A stretch of DNA of 7,514 bases from positions 26,597 through 34,110 of the forward strand of contig PAVX01000002.1 of assembly GCA_002713285.1 (NCBI GenBank), written 5' to 3'. A program made the position numbers and the translations under genes. Under the pieces are notes generated by a model. It was not told the origin of the DNA. It did no database searches and saw only the letters and a list, made by a program, of their open reading frames with translations. This stretch comes from Flavobacteriales bacterium (GTDB lineage: Bacteria > Bacteroidota > Bacteroidia > Flavobacteriales > TMED113). Of this stretch, positions 1-6,775 are shown piece after piece (position 1 is the first letter of the stretch; the number at the start of each line of letters is the position of its first letter).

Positions 1-796
1 TAATCGACGTGAGATTAATACATTATTTAAAAAATATCAATTTACTGATGTTGTCCATTTTGCGGCTGAGTCACATGTAGATAATTCGATACATAATCCA
101 GGCATATTTGTGCAAACAAATATTGTAGGGACTTTAAATCTACTTGATGCTTTTAAAGCATATTCATCAGGAAGATTCCATCATATATCTACAGATGAGG
201 TTTATGGTGATTTAAATATGAATGATGAATTATTTACCGAACAGTCACCATACAAACCTAGCTCTCCATATTCAGCCTCTAAAGCAAGTTCTGATCATCT
301 TGTTAGGGCTTACCATAGAACATATGGTATTGATGTAGTAATTACTAATTGTTCGAATAATTATGGCCCTCATCAGCATAGAGAAAAATTGATTCCTACA
401 GTTATTGATTGTATTTTACATCATCGAAATATTCCTATATATGGTAATGGAAAAAATGTAAGAGATTGGCTGTATGTACAAGATCATATTAGTGCTTTAG
501 ATATTGTGTTTCACCAAGGAGTTAATGGTGAAACATATAATATTGGCTCAAATAATGAACTTTCAAATATTGATGTAGTACACTCTATTTGTGATATTTT
601 TGAAAAGAAAGGTTTTTTTAAAAATCCGAGAGACTTAATCACGTTTGTTGCTGATAGATTAGGTCATGATCAAAGGTATGCAATAGATGCTAGTAAATTA
701 AAACATATATTAAAATGGGAGCCTGAATTTAATTTTTCTGAAGGGTTGTCAATAACTATAGATTGGTATATTGATAATATAAAGTCAAGTATTTGA
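1..796 (+). CDS. rfbB: dTDP-glucose 4,6-dehydratase, 5' end cut by window edge
   Basis: This NAD-dependent short-chain dehydratase converts dTDP-glucose to dTDP-4-keto-6-deoxyglucose, the second step toward dTDP-L-rhamnose and other deoxysugars of surface polysaccharides. The frame is open from base 2, giving 264 visible residues. A GTG at 110 can look like a start, but the 36 codons before it are typical RmlB sequence (VVHFAAESHVDNSI), so it is internal. Visible family marks are STDEVYGD with the catalytic Thr-Asp-Glu at fragment residues 64-66, the YxxxK pair at 90 and 94, TNCSNNYGP, GNGKNVRDWLYV and GHDQRYAID. Roughly the first 60-70 residues, with the Rossmann glycine motif, lie outside the window. 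The 3' end overlaps the convergent fabD by 12 bases. Other nucleotide-sugar epimerases are less likely, given the TDE triad and the RDW and GHDQRY motifs. Confidence 0.95.
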   Translation, partial: NRREINTLFKKYQFTDVVHFAAESHVDNSIHNPGIFVQTNIVGTLNLLDAFKAYSSGRFHHISTDEVYGDLNMNDELFTEQSPYKPSSPYSASKASSDHLVRAYHRTYGIDVVITNCSNNYGPHQHREKLIPTVIDCILHHRNIPIYGNGKNVRDWLYVQDHISALDIVFHQGVNGETYNIGSNNELSNIDVVHSICDIFEKKGFFKNPRDLITFVADRLGHDQRYAIDASKLKHILKWEPEFNFSEGLSITIDWYIDNIKSSI

Positions 797-809
797 TATT
801 TGAGCTTTA
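780..809. terminator. candidate bidirectional hairpin over the rfbB and fabD stops
   Basis: An inverted repeat lies in the convergent overlap. Bases 785-792 (TCAAGTAT) pair with 796-803 (ATATTTGA), with one G-U pair at 789/799 and a 3-base loop. The outer arm 780-784 (TAAAG) pairs with 805-809 (CTTTA) around a bulged G at 804. The stop of rfbB (794-796) and the stop of fabD (785-787, read on the minus strand) both lie in it. No clear U-run follows on either side, so calling it a terminator rests on position and symmetry alone. It may act only as a transcript 3' end stabiliser, or may have no role. Confidence 0.35.
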
Positions 810-1669
810 ACACACTTAATTTCTTTATTAATTCTTCTATTCAAACCACTCAACACATTTCCTGGTCCTACTTCAAAGAATTCTGTTGCATTATCTTGTA
901 CCATTTGCTCAATAGTTTGGAACCATTTTACTGGAGATGTTAATTGTTGAATTAAGTTTTCTTTTAATTCCGATTCGTCAGTTACTCCTTTAGCATGTAC
1001 ATTTTGATAAATTGGACAAGTAGGTGTTTTAAATTTTGTATCAAAAATTGCCGCTTCTAAACTTTGTTTTGCAGAATGCATAATTGGTGAATGAAAAGCA
1101 CCACTAACTGGTAGTATGACAGTTCTTTTAGCACCTATGTTATTTAATGTATTACAAATTTCTTCTATTGCAGTTCTTTCTCCGGAAATTACAATTTGAT
1201 TCGGGGAATTATAATTAGCTGGTACAACAATTCCTGTGTGGTCATCACAACATTTTTCAATGATTGATCCATCTAGGCCGATAATTGCAGCCATTACTGA
1301 ATTAGTTGTTTCACATGCTAATTGCATTGCTTTGGCTCTTTTAACAACAAGTTGTAGCCCATCTTCGAATGATATTGCTTTTGCTGAGACAAGAGCTGAA
1401 AATTCACCTAACGAATGTCCTGCCACCATGTCAGGCTGAATATGTATGCATTCTGAAAGAATTGCTGAATGAATAAATATTGCAGGCTGGGTAATATTAG
1501 TTTGTTTTAATTCATCATCTGTGCCCTCAAACATAATTTTCGACATATTAAAACCTAATATACTATTTGCTAATTCAAATAAATCTTTTGCTTTTTTAGA
1601 TGATTGGTATAGGTCATGTCCCATTCCTGGGAATTGTGATCCTTGACCTGGGAAAATAAATGCTTTCAT
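785..1669 (-). CDS. fabD: malonyl-CoA:ACP transacylase (FabD)
   Basis: FabD moves malonyl from coenzyme A to acyl carrier protein in the cytoplasm, supplying the extender unit for type II fatty-acid synthesis. The 294-residue protein is near the usual 300-310. It begins [11 protein letters not shown], the family N-terminus, which fixes the start. The nucleophile elbow GHSLGE puts the acyl-carrying serine at residue 86. Arg111 in RAKAMQ is the carboxylate-binding arginine, and His193 in SGAFHSPIM is the catalytic histidine. TSPVKW and the late [11 protein letters not shown] segment are also present, so it looks complete and active. The ATG overlaps the folE stop as ATGA (1666-1669), which suggests translational coupling. 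It is the last gene of the five-gene minus-strand unit and its end overlaps the convergent rfbB. No fab genes adjoin it within the window. Confidence 0.97.
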   Translation of the reverse strand: MKAFIFPGQGSQFPGMGHDLYQSSKKAKDLFELANSILGFNMSKIMFEGTDDELKQTNITQPAIFIHSAILSECIHIQPDMVAGHSLGEFSALVSAKAISFEDGLQLVVKRAKAMQLACETTNSVMAAIIGLDGSIIEKCCDDHTGIVVPANYNSPNQIVISGERTAIEEICNTLNNIGAKRTVILPVSGAFHSPIMHSAKQSLEAAIFDTKFKTPTCPIYQNVHAKGVTDESELKENLIQQLTSPVKWFQTIEQMVQDNATEFFEVGPGNVLSGLNRRINKEIKCVKAQISNT

Positions 1670-2262
1670 GCTAATTTAGATTGTATTAAATTCATAAATT
1701 CAGATCTTGTTTTATCTTCCTCTAAAAATATACCAGTAAATGATGATGTGGTTGTAATAGAGTTTTGTTTTTCTACTCCTCTCATCTGCATACAGAGATG
1801 AGATGCTTCAATTACTATTGCTACACCTTTAGGTTCCAGATTTTTTGCTAAACATGCGCTAATTTCTTGTGTTAATCTTTCTTGTACTTGCAATCGCCTT
1901 GAAAAAATATCTACAATTCTTGGAATTTTACTCAGTCCCACAATTTTTTTATTTGGAATATATGCAATATGTGCTTTGCCAAAAAAAGGAACTAAATGGT
2001 GTTCACATAATGAATATAATTCTATATTCTTAATTAGAACCATTTGATTATATTCTTCATGAAATAATGCGCTCTTTAATATTTTATCTGGATTAGCATG
2101 ATATCCTTGTGTTAAAAATTGAATTGCTTTAGCACATCTAATTGGTGTTTTTTCTAACCCTTCCCTAGAAGTGTCTTCTCCTATTTCGCTTAGTATCTCT
2201 GCATACTTTTTTGAAATATTCTCCGTTTTTTTTATGTTATATTTTTCTGATTTTTGATACAT
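1666..2262 (-). CDS. folE: GTP cyclohydrolase I (FolE, type IA)
   Basis: FolE opens the GTP imidazole ring and rearranges it to 7,8-dihydroneopterin triphosphate, the entry compound for folate, biopterin-type cofactors and queuosine. The 198-residue protein has the zinc ligands of the type I enzyme: Cys86 and His89 in [10 protein letters not shown] and Cys157 in [10 protein letters not shown]. The active-site histidines are His88 and His155. GLSKIPRIV (109-117) and RLQVQERLT (123-131) are also intact. The N-terminal stretch to about residue 20 is lysine-rich and variable, as usual in the family. The start at 2262 lies 13 bases after queD, with an A/T-rich leader and no Shine-Dalgarno. The end overlaps fabD by four bases. 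Its neighbour queD uses its product directly, which supports co-expression for 7-deazapurine synthesis as well as folate. Confidence 0.97.
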   Translation of the reverse strand: MYQKSEKYNIKKTENISKKYAEILSEIGEDTSREGLEKTPIRCAKAIQFLTQGYHANPDKILKSALFHEEYNQMVLIKNIELYSLCEHHLVPFFGKAHIAYIPNKKIVGLSKIPRIVDIFSRRLQVQERLTQEISACLAKNLEPKGVAIVIEASHLCMQMRGVEKQNSITTTSSFTGIFLEEDKTRSEFMNLIQSKLA

Positions 2263-2275
2263 GATTTATATAGTT

Positions 2276-2677
2276 TTATTTACCGAAATATTCAAAATAA
2301 TTATTTTCAGTTTCCATTATTTTTATTTTATATAATTGTCCTCCTAACTGTCTAATTGGTTCTTCAAGTTCAGCCCAAATAGATAAGCATAAATTTTCTG
2401 TTGTAGCAATTTTATTTTGCATAAAATCAACATCGTTTATGTAATTATGGTCTAGTTTACTAATGACCTTATTATGAATAATTTGTTTTAAATCTTTGAT
2501 ATCAATGACAAATCCAGAAATTTTACTTACAGTACCGGTTACAGTTACAAAAAGTTCGTAATTGTGTCCATGTAACTTATAACATTTCCCAAATAATTTA
2601 TCATTATCCTCATTAGATAGATTATTATTGTTTAATTTATGAGCTGAGCTAAAACGTTCTCTTCTGGTTATATACAT
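2276..2677 (-). CDS. queD: 6-carboxy-tetrahydropterin synthase (QueD, 6-pyruvoyl-tetrahydropterin synthase family)
   Basis: QueD turns dihydroneopterin triphosphate into 6-carboxy-5,6,7,8-tetrahydropterin, the first dedicated step to preQ0 and queuosine in tRNA. The 133 residues cover the whole T-fold domain. The zinc histidines are His13 (FSSAHKL), His36 and His38 (LHGHNY). Cys32 sits four residues before His36, giving the CxxxHGH spacing of the QueD subgroup; as I recall, mammalian-type pyruvoyl-tetrahydropterin synthases have a longer spacing. LDHNYIND (75-82) and the late Glu in METENNYFEY are present. The usual Pro-Thr-[Thr/Ser/Ala]-Glu-Asn reads Ala-Thr-Thr-Glu-Asn, a mild departure. 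It begins two bases after the MerR-like gene and is followed by folE, which makes its substrate. A biopterin-type role is a less likely alternative. No queC, queE or queF is visible nearby. Confidence 0.9.
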   Translation of the reverse strand: MYITRRERFSSAHKLNNNNLSNEDNDKLFGKCYKLHGHNYELFVTVTGTVSKISGFVIDIKDLKQIIHNKVISKLDHNYINDVDFMQNKIATTENLCLSIWAELEEPIRQLGGQLYKIKIMETENNYFEYFGK

Positions 2678-2679
2678 AA

Positions 2680-3012
2680 TTATTTTTTTAATTCATCTCG
2701 TATTTGAGATAATTGCACTCTAATATTTTGCAGATTTTTTATGATTTCAAAGTTTTTATTCACTCCTTCTTTATTCTCTCTAATTCTTTTTTTAGCACCT
2801 TTTATAGTATATTTTTTTTCCTTTAACAGGTGATGGATTAAGGCCAGATTATTCAAGTCATTTTTTGTAAATACGCGATTGCCTCTTGAATTTTTTTTTG
2901 GTTTTATAATCTCAAATTCTTTTTCCCAAAATCTTATCAAAGAGCTGTTTACATTTAAATATTCAGCTACTTCACTAATTGAGTAATATATTTTATGTTT
3001 ATCTAATTCCAT
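2680..3012 (-). CDS. small MerR-family DNA-binding protein
   Basis: This 110-residue protein is a likely cytoplasmic transcription regulator. Residues 9-29 (from YYSISEVAEYLNV to RFWEKEF) are the MerR-type helix-turn-helix. The wing follows, with KPKKNSRGNRVFTKNDL near 37-53, and a second helical part (LIHHLLKEKKYTIKGAKKRI) runs to about 77. The remaining, mostly charged helix (about 85-110) looks like a short dimerising coiled coil. It has no cysteine, so a metal-thiolate sensor like classic MerR is unlikely, and no ligand-binding domain is attached. The start codon follows the stop of the M23 gene directly (TAAATG), so translation is probably coupled. Similar short MerR-like proteins sit beside M23 peptidase and alaS genes in Flavobacteria (recalled, not searched). 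Its target is unknown; the divergent region at 3994-4111 is a natural candidate. Confidence 0.88.
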   Translation of the reverse strand: MELDKHKIYYSISEVAEYLNVNSSLIRFWEKEFEIIKPKKNSRGNRVFTKNDLNNLALIHHLLKEKKYTIKGAKKRIRENKEGVNKNFEIIKNLQNIRVQLSQIRDELKK

Positions 3013-3993
3013 TTAATCAAATGATTGGTTCTCTTGGGATGCAATTGATAGCATCTTTTCATATTCTTGAGGAGTTAAATCACTGTGATAAAAGTTAATA
3101 GGATTGATTTTCTGATTTTTATATCGGACTTCATAATGAAGATGAGGTGCGGTTGATTTACCTGTATTTCCTACATGTCCAATTAAATCTCCTCTTTTCA
3201 CTTTTTTACCTTTACTTACCAACACTTTATCTAAGTGTGCATAAAAACTTTCATAATCATACCCATGATCAATTAAAATATAATTCCCATAATCTTTTTT
3301 ACTTCTTGATTTTTTTATTTTTTTAACAACACCGTTACCAGTTGCATAGACAGGTGTTCCTATTGGAGCAGAAAAATCCATTCCATAGTGGAATTTTTTA
3401 GTTTTATAAATTGGATCTATTCTTCTACCAAAACCTGAAGCCATGCGTGTTAATTCTTTATTTGATACAGGTTGTATAGCAGGTATGCTAGCTAACATGT
3501 CAGCTTTATTTTTTGCTAAATGAATCACTTCATCAAATGATTTTGATTGAATAAAAAGTTGTTTATTTAGCTTATCTATATTTTTTTTATTTTCGATTAT
3601 TAACTCAGAATAACTATATCCTTTATATTGCTCATATCTATTTGCTCCCCCAAATCCTGCTTTTCTAATTGATCCGTCGATGGGGTCTACACCAAAAATC
3701 ATTCTATAGATATTGTCATCTCTTTTTTGAATATCATCCAATACTAGTTCCACATTATTTAAATCTTCTGAAATAGATATGTATTGTAGTTCTAAATTAT
3801 ATATTTCTCGTTTCAGTTTTTTTTCCTTTGGAGAGTCTACAAAAGAAAACATTACAAATGTCATCAATGAAGCTATAATTAACGAGCTCATACTGTATTT
3901 AAAAATTGAGAAAAAAAGACTATCCTTGGGATTAACTTCTTTATAGTTTAAGCTTTTTTTATCGTAATAATATATTTTCTTCTTATTTAGCAT
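3013..3993 (-). CDS. membrane-anchored M23 (LytM-type) metallopeptidase
   Basis: This is a predicted cell-wall peptidase of 326 residues, anchored in the inner membrane and acting in the periplasm on peptidoglycan cross-bridges. A basic, tyrosine-rich N-terminus (1-30) precedes one hydrophobic span (about 33-52). A charged, probably coiled-coil stretch (56-95) and a helical spacer lead to the catalytic domain (about 185-300). The zinc ligands are His202 and Asp206 (HYGMD) and His286 (HLHYE), with His253 (FYAHL) and His284 as the remaining active-site histidines. All are present, so it should be active rather than a degenerate EnvC-like activator. It heads the five-gene minus-strand unit, abuts the MerR-like gene with no gap, and is divergent from alaS. 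The ATG at 3993 gives a positively charged segment before the membrane span, fitting an N-in topology. The specific bond cut cannot be told. Confidence 0.93.
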   Translation of the reverse strand: MLNKKKIYYYDKKSLNYKEVNPKDSLFFSIFKYSMSSLIIASLMTFVMFSFVDSPKEKKLKREIYNLELQYISISEDLNNVELVLDDIQKRDDNIYRMIFGVDPIDGSIRKAGFGGANRYEQYKGYSYSELIIENKKNIDKLNKQLFIQSKSFDEVIHLAKNKADMLASIPAIQPVSNKELTRMASGFGRRIDPIYKTKKFHYGMDFSAPIGTPVYATGNGVVKKIKKSRSKKDYGNYILIDHGYDYESFYAHLDKVLVSKGKKVKRGDLIGHVGNTGKSTAPHLHYEVRYKNQKINPINFYHSDLTPQEYEKMLSIASQENQSFD

Positions 3994-4035
3994 GTTGCAA
4001 ATAACTCGATTTATTGTAGTTGTGATTTAAATAGT

Positions 4036-4069
4036 TTGTAAATTTATGGAATTATTTTAAATCAATTTG
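4036..4069 (+). promoter_or_regulatory. candidate Bacteroidota-type promoter for alaS
   Basis: A TTG at 4036-4038 and TCAATTTG at 4062-4069 resemble the -33 (TTG) and -7 (TAnnTTTG) elements of flavobacterial promoters. There is one mismatch in the -7 box and a 23-base spacer, at the upper end of the recalled range. Transcription would start near 4076, leaving a leader of about 36 bases before the alaS ATG. The -7 box falls within and beside the loop of an imperfect dyad (4050-4082), which could allow regulation. Low-complexity A/T sequence makes chance matches likely. Confidence 0.3.
4039..4065 (-). promoter_or_regulatory. weak candidate promoter for the M23-merR-queD-folE-fabD unit
   Basis: Read on the minus strand, TAAATTTA (4046 to 4039) matches the Bacteroidota -7 consensus TAnnTTTG except at the last base. 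A TTG (4065 to 4063) lies 16 bases upstream of it, just under the recalled 17-23 base spacing. The leader to the M23 start would be roughly 40 bases. In such A/T-rich DNA a match this loose arises easily by chance, so this is only the best candidate I can see. A promoter somewhere in 3994-4111 is nevertheless expected, because the downstream genes leave no room for another. Confidence 0.2.
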
Positions 4070-4082
4070 GGATTAAATAATT
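4050..4082. repeat. imperfect inverted repeat in the divergent alaS / M23 intergenic region
   Basis: AATTATTT (4050-4057) pairs with AAATAATT (4075-4082), and AATC (4060-4063) pairs with GATT (4071-4074). Two unpaired bases (4058-4059) sit in the left arm, and the loop is 7 bases, AATTTGG. The dyad is the most ordered element in the only real intergenic gap of the window. It could be an operator, a leader hairpin, or a by-product of A/T-rich composition. Confidence 0.35.
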
Positions 4083-4111
4083 TTAAATTTATCTATTAAC
4101 TAGGCTTAATA

Positions 4112-6769
4112 ATGAAATCTAAAGAGTTAAGAAAAAAATTTATTAATTTTTTTAAATCAAAAGATCACACTTTGGTTTCTTCATCTCCTATAGTGATTAG
4201 TGATGATCCAACCCTGTTATTTGTGAATGCAGGGATGAATCAATTTAAAGACATTTTCCTAGGGAATTCAAATACTTCCAATACACGTGTTGTTAATACT
4301 CAAAAATGTTTGCGTGTTTCAGGAAAGCATAATGATTTAGAAGAAGTTGGTTATGATACATATCACCACACTATGTTTGAAATGCTTGGTAACTGGTCAT
4401 TTGGTGATTATTTTAAGAAAGAGGCAATTGATTTCGGGTGGGAATTTTTAACAAAAGAATTAAAAATCCCAGAAGAGAGACTATATGTTTCATTTTTTAA
4501 AGGTGATGCAAATGATAAATTAGCCGAAGATAGTGAAACATATAATATATGGAATCAAATTATTCCTTCAACTAAAATTATCCCTGGTTCAAAAAAAGAT
4601 AATTTTTGGGAAATGGGTCAAATAGGTCCTTGTGGCCCTTGTACCGAGATACATGTGGATTTAAGATCGGATCGTGAGCGATCAAAAGTGCCTGCAACAT
4701 CTTTGATTAATAAAGATCATCCACAGGTTATTGAAATATGGAATATTGTTTTTATCGAATTTAATCGTAAGAAAGATAATAGTTTGGAACCTTTGCCCAA
4801 GAAACATGTTGATACTGGAATGGGTTTTGAACGATTATGCATGGTTCTACAAAACACACAATCGACTTATGATACAGATATTTTTAAGGACTTAATTGCA
4901 AAAGTTGCTAATATTTCAGGTGTTGAATATGGTCATCAAGAAAAAACAGATATTGCTATACGTGTTATTGTAGATCATATTCGAGCAATTGTATTTGCAA
5001 TTGCAGATGGTCAATTGCCAAGTAATAATGGGGCTGGTTATGTAGTAAGAAGAATTCTGAGAAGAGCAGTTCGTTATGGTTATACTTATCTGAATTTAAA
5101 TGCACCATTTTTATATCAGTTAGTAGATTTATTAGGCTACCAATTTGCTACTATTTTTCCAGAAATTGATAATCAACAATCTATTATACAAAATGTTATA
5201 AAGGAGGAAGAGAAAACGTTTTTTAAAACATTAGGTAAGGGGTTGGATTTAATAAGTAAATCTATTAAATCATTAAAAGATGGGGTTAAGATTATGGATG
5301 GGTCCAGAGTTTTTGAATTATATGACACGTATGGTTTTCCACCTGACTTGACAGCTTTAATTCTCAAAGAAAAGGGTCTTTCATATAGTCATAAAGAATT
5401 TGATCAATCTATGAGGGAACAAAAAAACAGATCTAGATCTGCATCTGAAATTATATTAGGGGATTGGATTTTAGTCAATAATATTCCAATAGAGGGTTTT
5501 ATTGGTTATGATCAACATATTGTTAAGGATGTAAGGCTGGTAAAATATAGAAAAATTCAAATTAAAGGTAAGGATAGGTTTCATTTAGTATTTGATAAAA
5601 CACCATTTTATCCAGAAGGTGGTGGTCAAATAGGGGATTCTGGCTATATAGAAATCTCCCTGGGTCAAGCTTTAAAACCAAGTGTCATATCTATTTTAGA
5701 TACTAAAAAGGAAAATAATATGATTATTCATATTGTTGAACATATGATTTGGAAATCAGATAAAAAATCTCCTTATGACAAACATCTTGTTATAAAAATA
5801 GATATTAATAAACGACAATTGATACGACGAAATCATTCGGCAACACATTTATTACATTATACATTAAGAACTATTTTAGGAAATCATGTTGAGCAGAGAG
5901 GATCTTATGTTCATTATAATTATTTAAGATTTGATTTTACACATTATGAAAAAATTCAAGATGTACAGTTAAAAGCAATAGAAGAGGCTATTAATAAATC
6001 TATTGTAGATAGTATTATGTTAGAGGAGTTTAGAAAAATTTCCATAAAAGAAGCTAAAGCAATGGGAGCTCTTGCATTATTTGGAGAAAAATATGAAAAT
6101 TATGTTAGGGTAGTTAGATTTGGAGATTCGATAGAGTTATGCGGTGGGACACATGTTAATAATACTTCTGAAATCGGACTTCTAAAAATCATATCAGAAT
6201 CTTCGATAGCATCAGGAATTAGAAGAGTAGAGGCTGTAACTAGTCAAGCTGCTATTAAATTTTTAAATAAACAATCATCAACTTTAGATGAGTTAAAACA
6301 AATATTAAAAAGTTCTGACAATATAATCTCATCAGTTAATAAACTCATACATCAAAATAAAGAACTGAATGAGTTAGTAAGTGATGTTAAAAAACAGAAT
6401 TCAGATCATTTAACACATGAATTAGAAAAAAATGTAATAGATTTAAATGGCTGTAAGGTCTTGATTCAAGAATTGGATGTTGATGTTTCAATTATGAAAA
6501 ATATTTGTTTTTCTATTATAAGTAAATATGAAAATGCATTTTTAACTTTAGCGACAAAGACAGCTGAAAAAGTCATTGTGAATATTGCAATTAGTAAACC
6601 ATTAGTTAAAAATAAACAATTAAATGCAGCTGAGGTGATAAATCAAGTCTCTAGACATATTGATGGTAGAGGAGGTGGTCAGTCTTTCTTTGCAGTTACT
6701 TCGGGAAGCAATTCGGCAGGTTTGTCCACATTATTTTCTGATGTTAAGAAATTAATTAAAAGCCTTTAA
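4112..6769 (+). CDS. alaS: alanyl-tRNA synthetase (AlaS)
   Basis: This class II synthetase attaches alanine to tRNA-Ala and clears mischarged Ser- and Gly-tRNA. At 885 residues it is full length for bacteria. The aminoacylation core occupies about 1-260, with FVNAGMNQFKD, TYHHTMFEMLGNWSFGDYF, QIGPCGPCTEIH and HVDTGMGFERL. The tRNA-recognition region (about 280-450) includes VDHIRAI and GAGYVVRRILRRA. The editing domain (about 490-715) has FYPEGGGQIGD and the zinc-type ligands His575, His579 (HSATH), Cys677 and His681 (CGGTH). A helical linker leads to the C-Ala domain with GRGGGQ at 852-857. All key motifs are present. Its start has only a weak upstream TAGG, in line with the poor Shine-Dalgarno use across the window. 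It is divergent from the M23 gene, and its last 14 bases overlap hutU convergently. QVIEIWNIVF fits Bacteroidota AlaRS as I remember it. Confidence 0.98.
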   Translation: MKSKELRKKFINFFKSKDHTLVSSSPIVISDDPTLLFVNAGMNQFKDIFLGNSNTSNTRVVNTQKCLRVSGKHNDLEEVGYDTYHHTMFEMLGNWSFGDYFKKEAIDFGWEFLTKELKIPEERLYVSFFKGDANDKLAEDSETYNIWNQIIPSTKIIPGSKKDNFWEMGQIGPCGPCTEIHVDLRSDRERSKVPATSLINKDHPQVIEIWNIVFIEFNRKKDNSLEPLPKKHVDTGMGFERLCMVLQNTQSTYDTDIFKDLIAKVANISGVEYGHQEKTDIAIRVIVDHIRAIVFAIADGQLPSNNGAGYVVRRILRRAVRYGYTYLNLNAPFLYQLVDLLGYQFATIFPEIDNQQSIIQNVIKEEEKTFFKTLGKGLDLISKSIKSLKDGVKIMDGSRVFELYDTYGFPPDLTALILKEKGLSYSHKEFDQSMREQKNRSRSASEIILGDWILVNNIPIEGFIGYDQHIVKDVRLVKYRKIQIKGKDRFHLVFDKTPFYPEGGGQIGDSGYIEISLGQALKPSVISILDTKKENNMIIHIVEHMIWKSDKKSPYDKHLVIKIDINKRQLIRRNHSATHLLHYTLRTILGNHVEQRGSYVHYNYLRFDFTHYEKIQDVQLKAIEEAINKSIVDSIMLEEFRKISIKEAKAMGALALFGEKYENYVRVVRFGDSIELCGGTHVNNTSEIGLLKIISESSIASGIRRVEAVTSQAAIKFLNKQSSTLDELKQILKSSDNIISSVNKLIHQNKELNELVSDVKKQNSDHLTHELEKNVIDLNGCKVLIQELDVDVSIMKNICFSIISKYENAFLTLATKTAEKVIVNIAISKPLVKNKQLNAAEVINQVSRHIDGRGGGQSFFAVTSGSNSAGLSTLFSDVKKLIKSL

Positions 6770-6775
6770 TTAATT
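6750..6775. terminator. perfect 11-bp inverted repeat over the alaS and hutU stops
   Basis: AATTAATTAAA (6750-6760) and TTTAATTAATT (6765-6775) are perfect reverse complements around a 4-base loop, AGCC. The alaS stop (6767-6769) is in the right arm and the hutU stop (6756-6758, minus strand) in the left arm. The symmetry centre keeps both frames in register, so both proteins end with Leu-Ile-Lys plus two residues. The stem is entirely A/T and the T-rich part is inside the right arm, so it is not a classical GC stem with a U tail. Bidirectional termination or 3' end protection is inferred from position. Confidence 0.45.

Noticed and set aside
110..112. GTG as the start of the rfbB-like gene.
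   Set aside because: The same frame is open to the window edge, and the upstream codons encode the conserved RmlB segment around HFAAESHVD, so the gene starts outside the window.
1236..1439. A 67-codon open frame on the + strand.
   Set aside because: It lies wholly inside fabD on the opposite strand, its product has no recognisable motif, and fabD is strongly supported by conserved catalytic residues.
2891..2899. Run of nine T (nine A in the coding strand) in the MerR-like gene as a phase-variation or frameshift site.
   Set aside because: Conserved MerR wing sequence continues in the same frame on both sides, so no frameshift is evident. Such runs are common in A/T-rich genomes.
3994..4111. 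Riboswitch, T-box or small RNA in the alaS leader.
   Set aside because: The gap is only 118 bases, very A/T-rich, and shows no T-box sequence, GC-rich stem or known riboswitch core. Only a weak dyad is visible.
5173..5367. A 64-codon open frame on the - strand.
   Set aside because: It is antisense inside the conserved alaS coding region and has no recognisable domain or start context.
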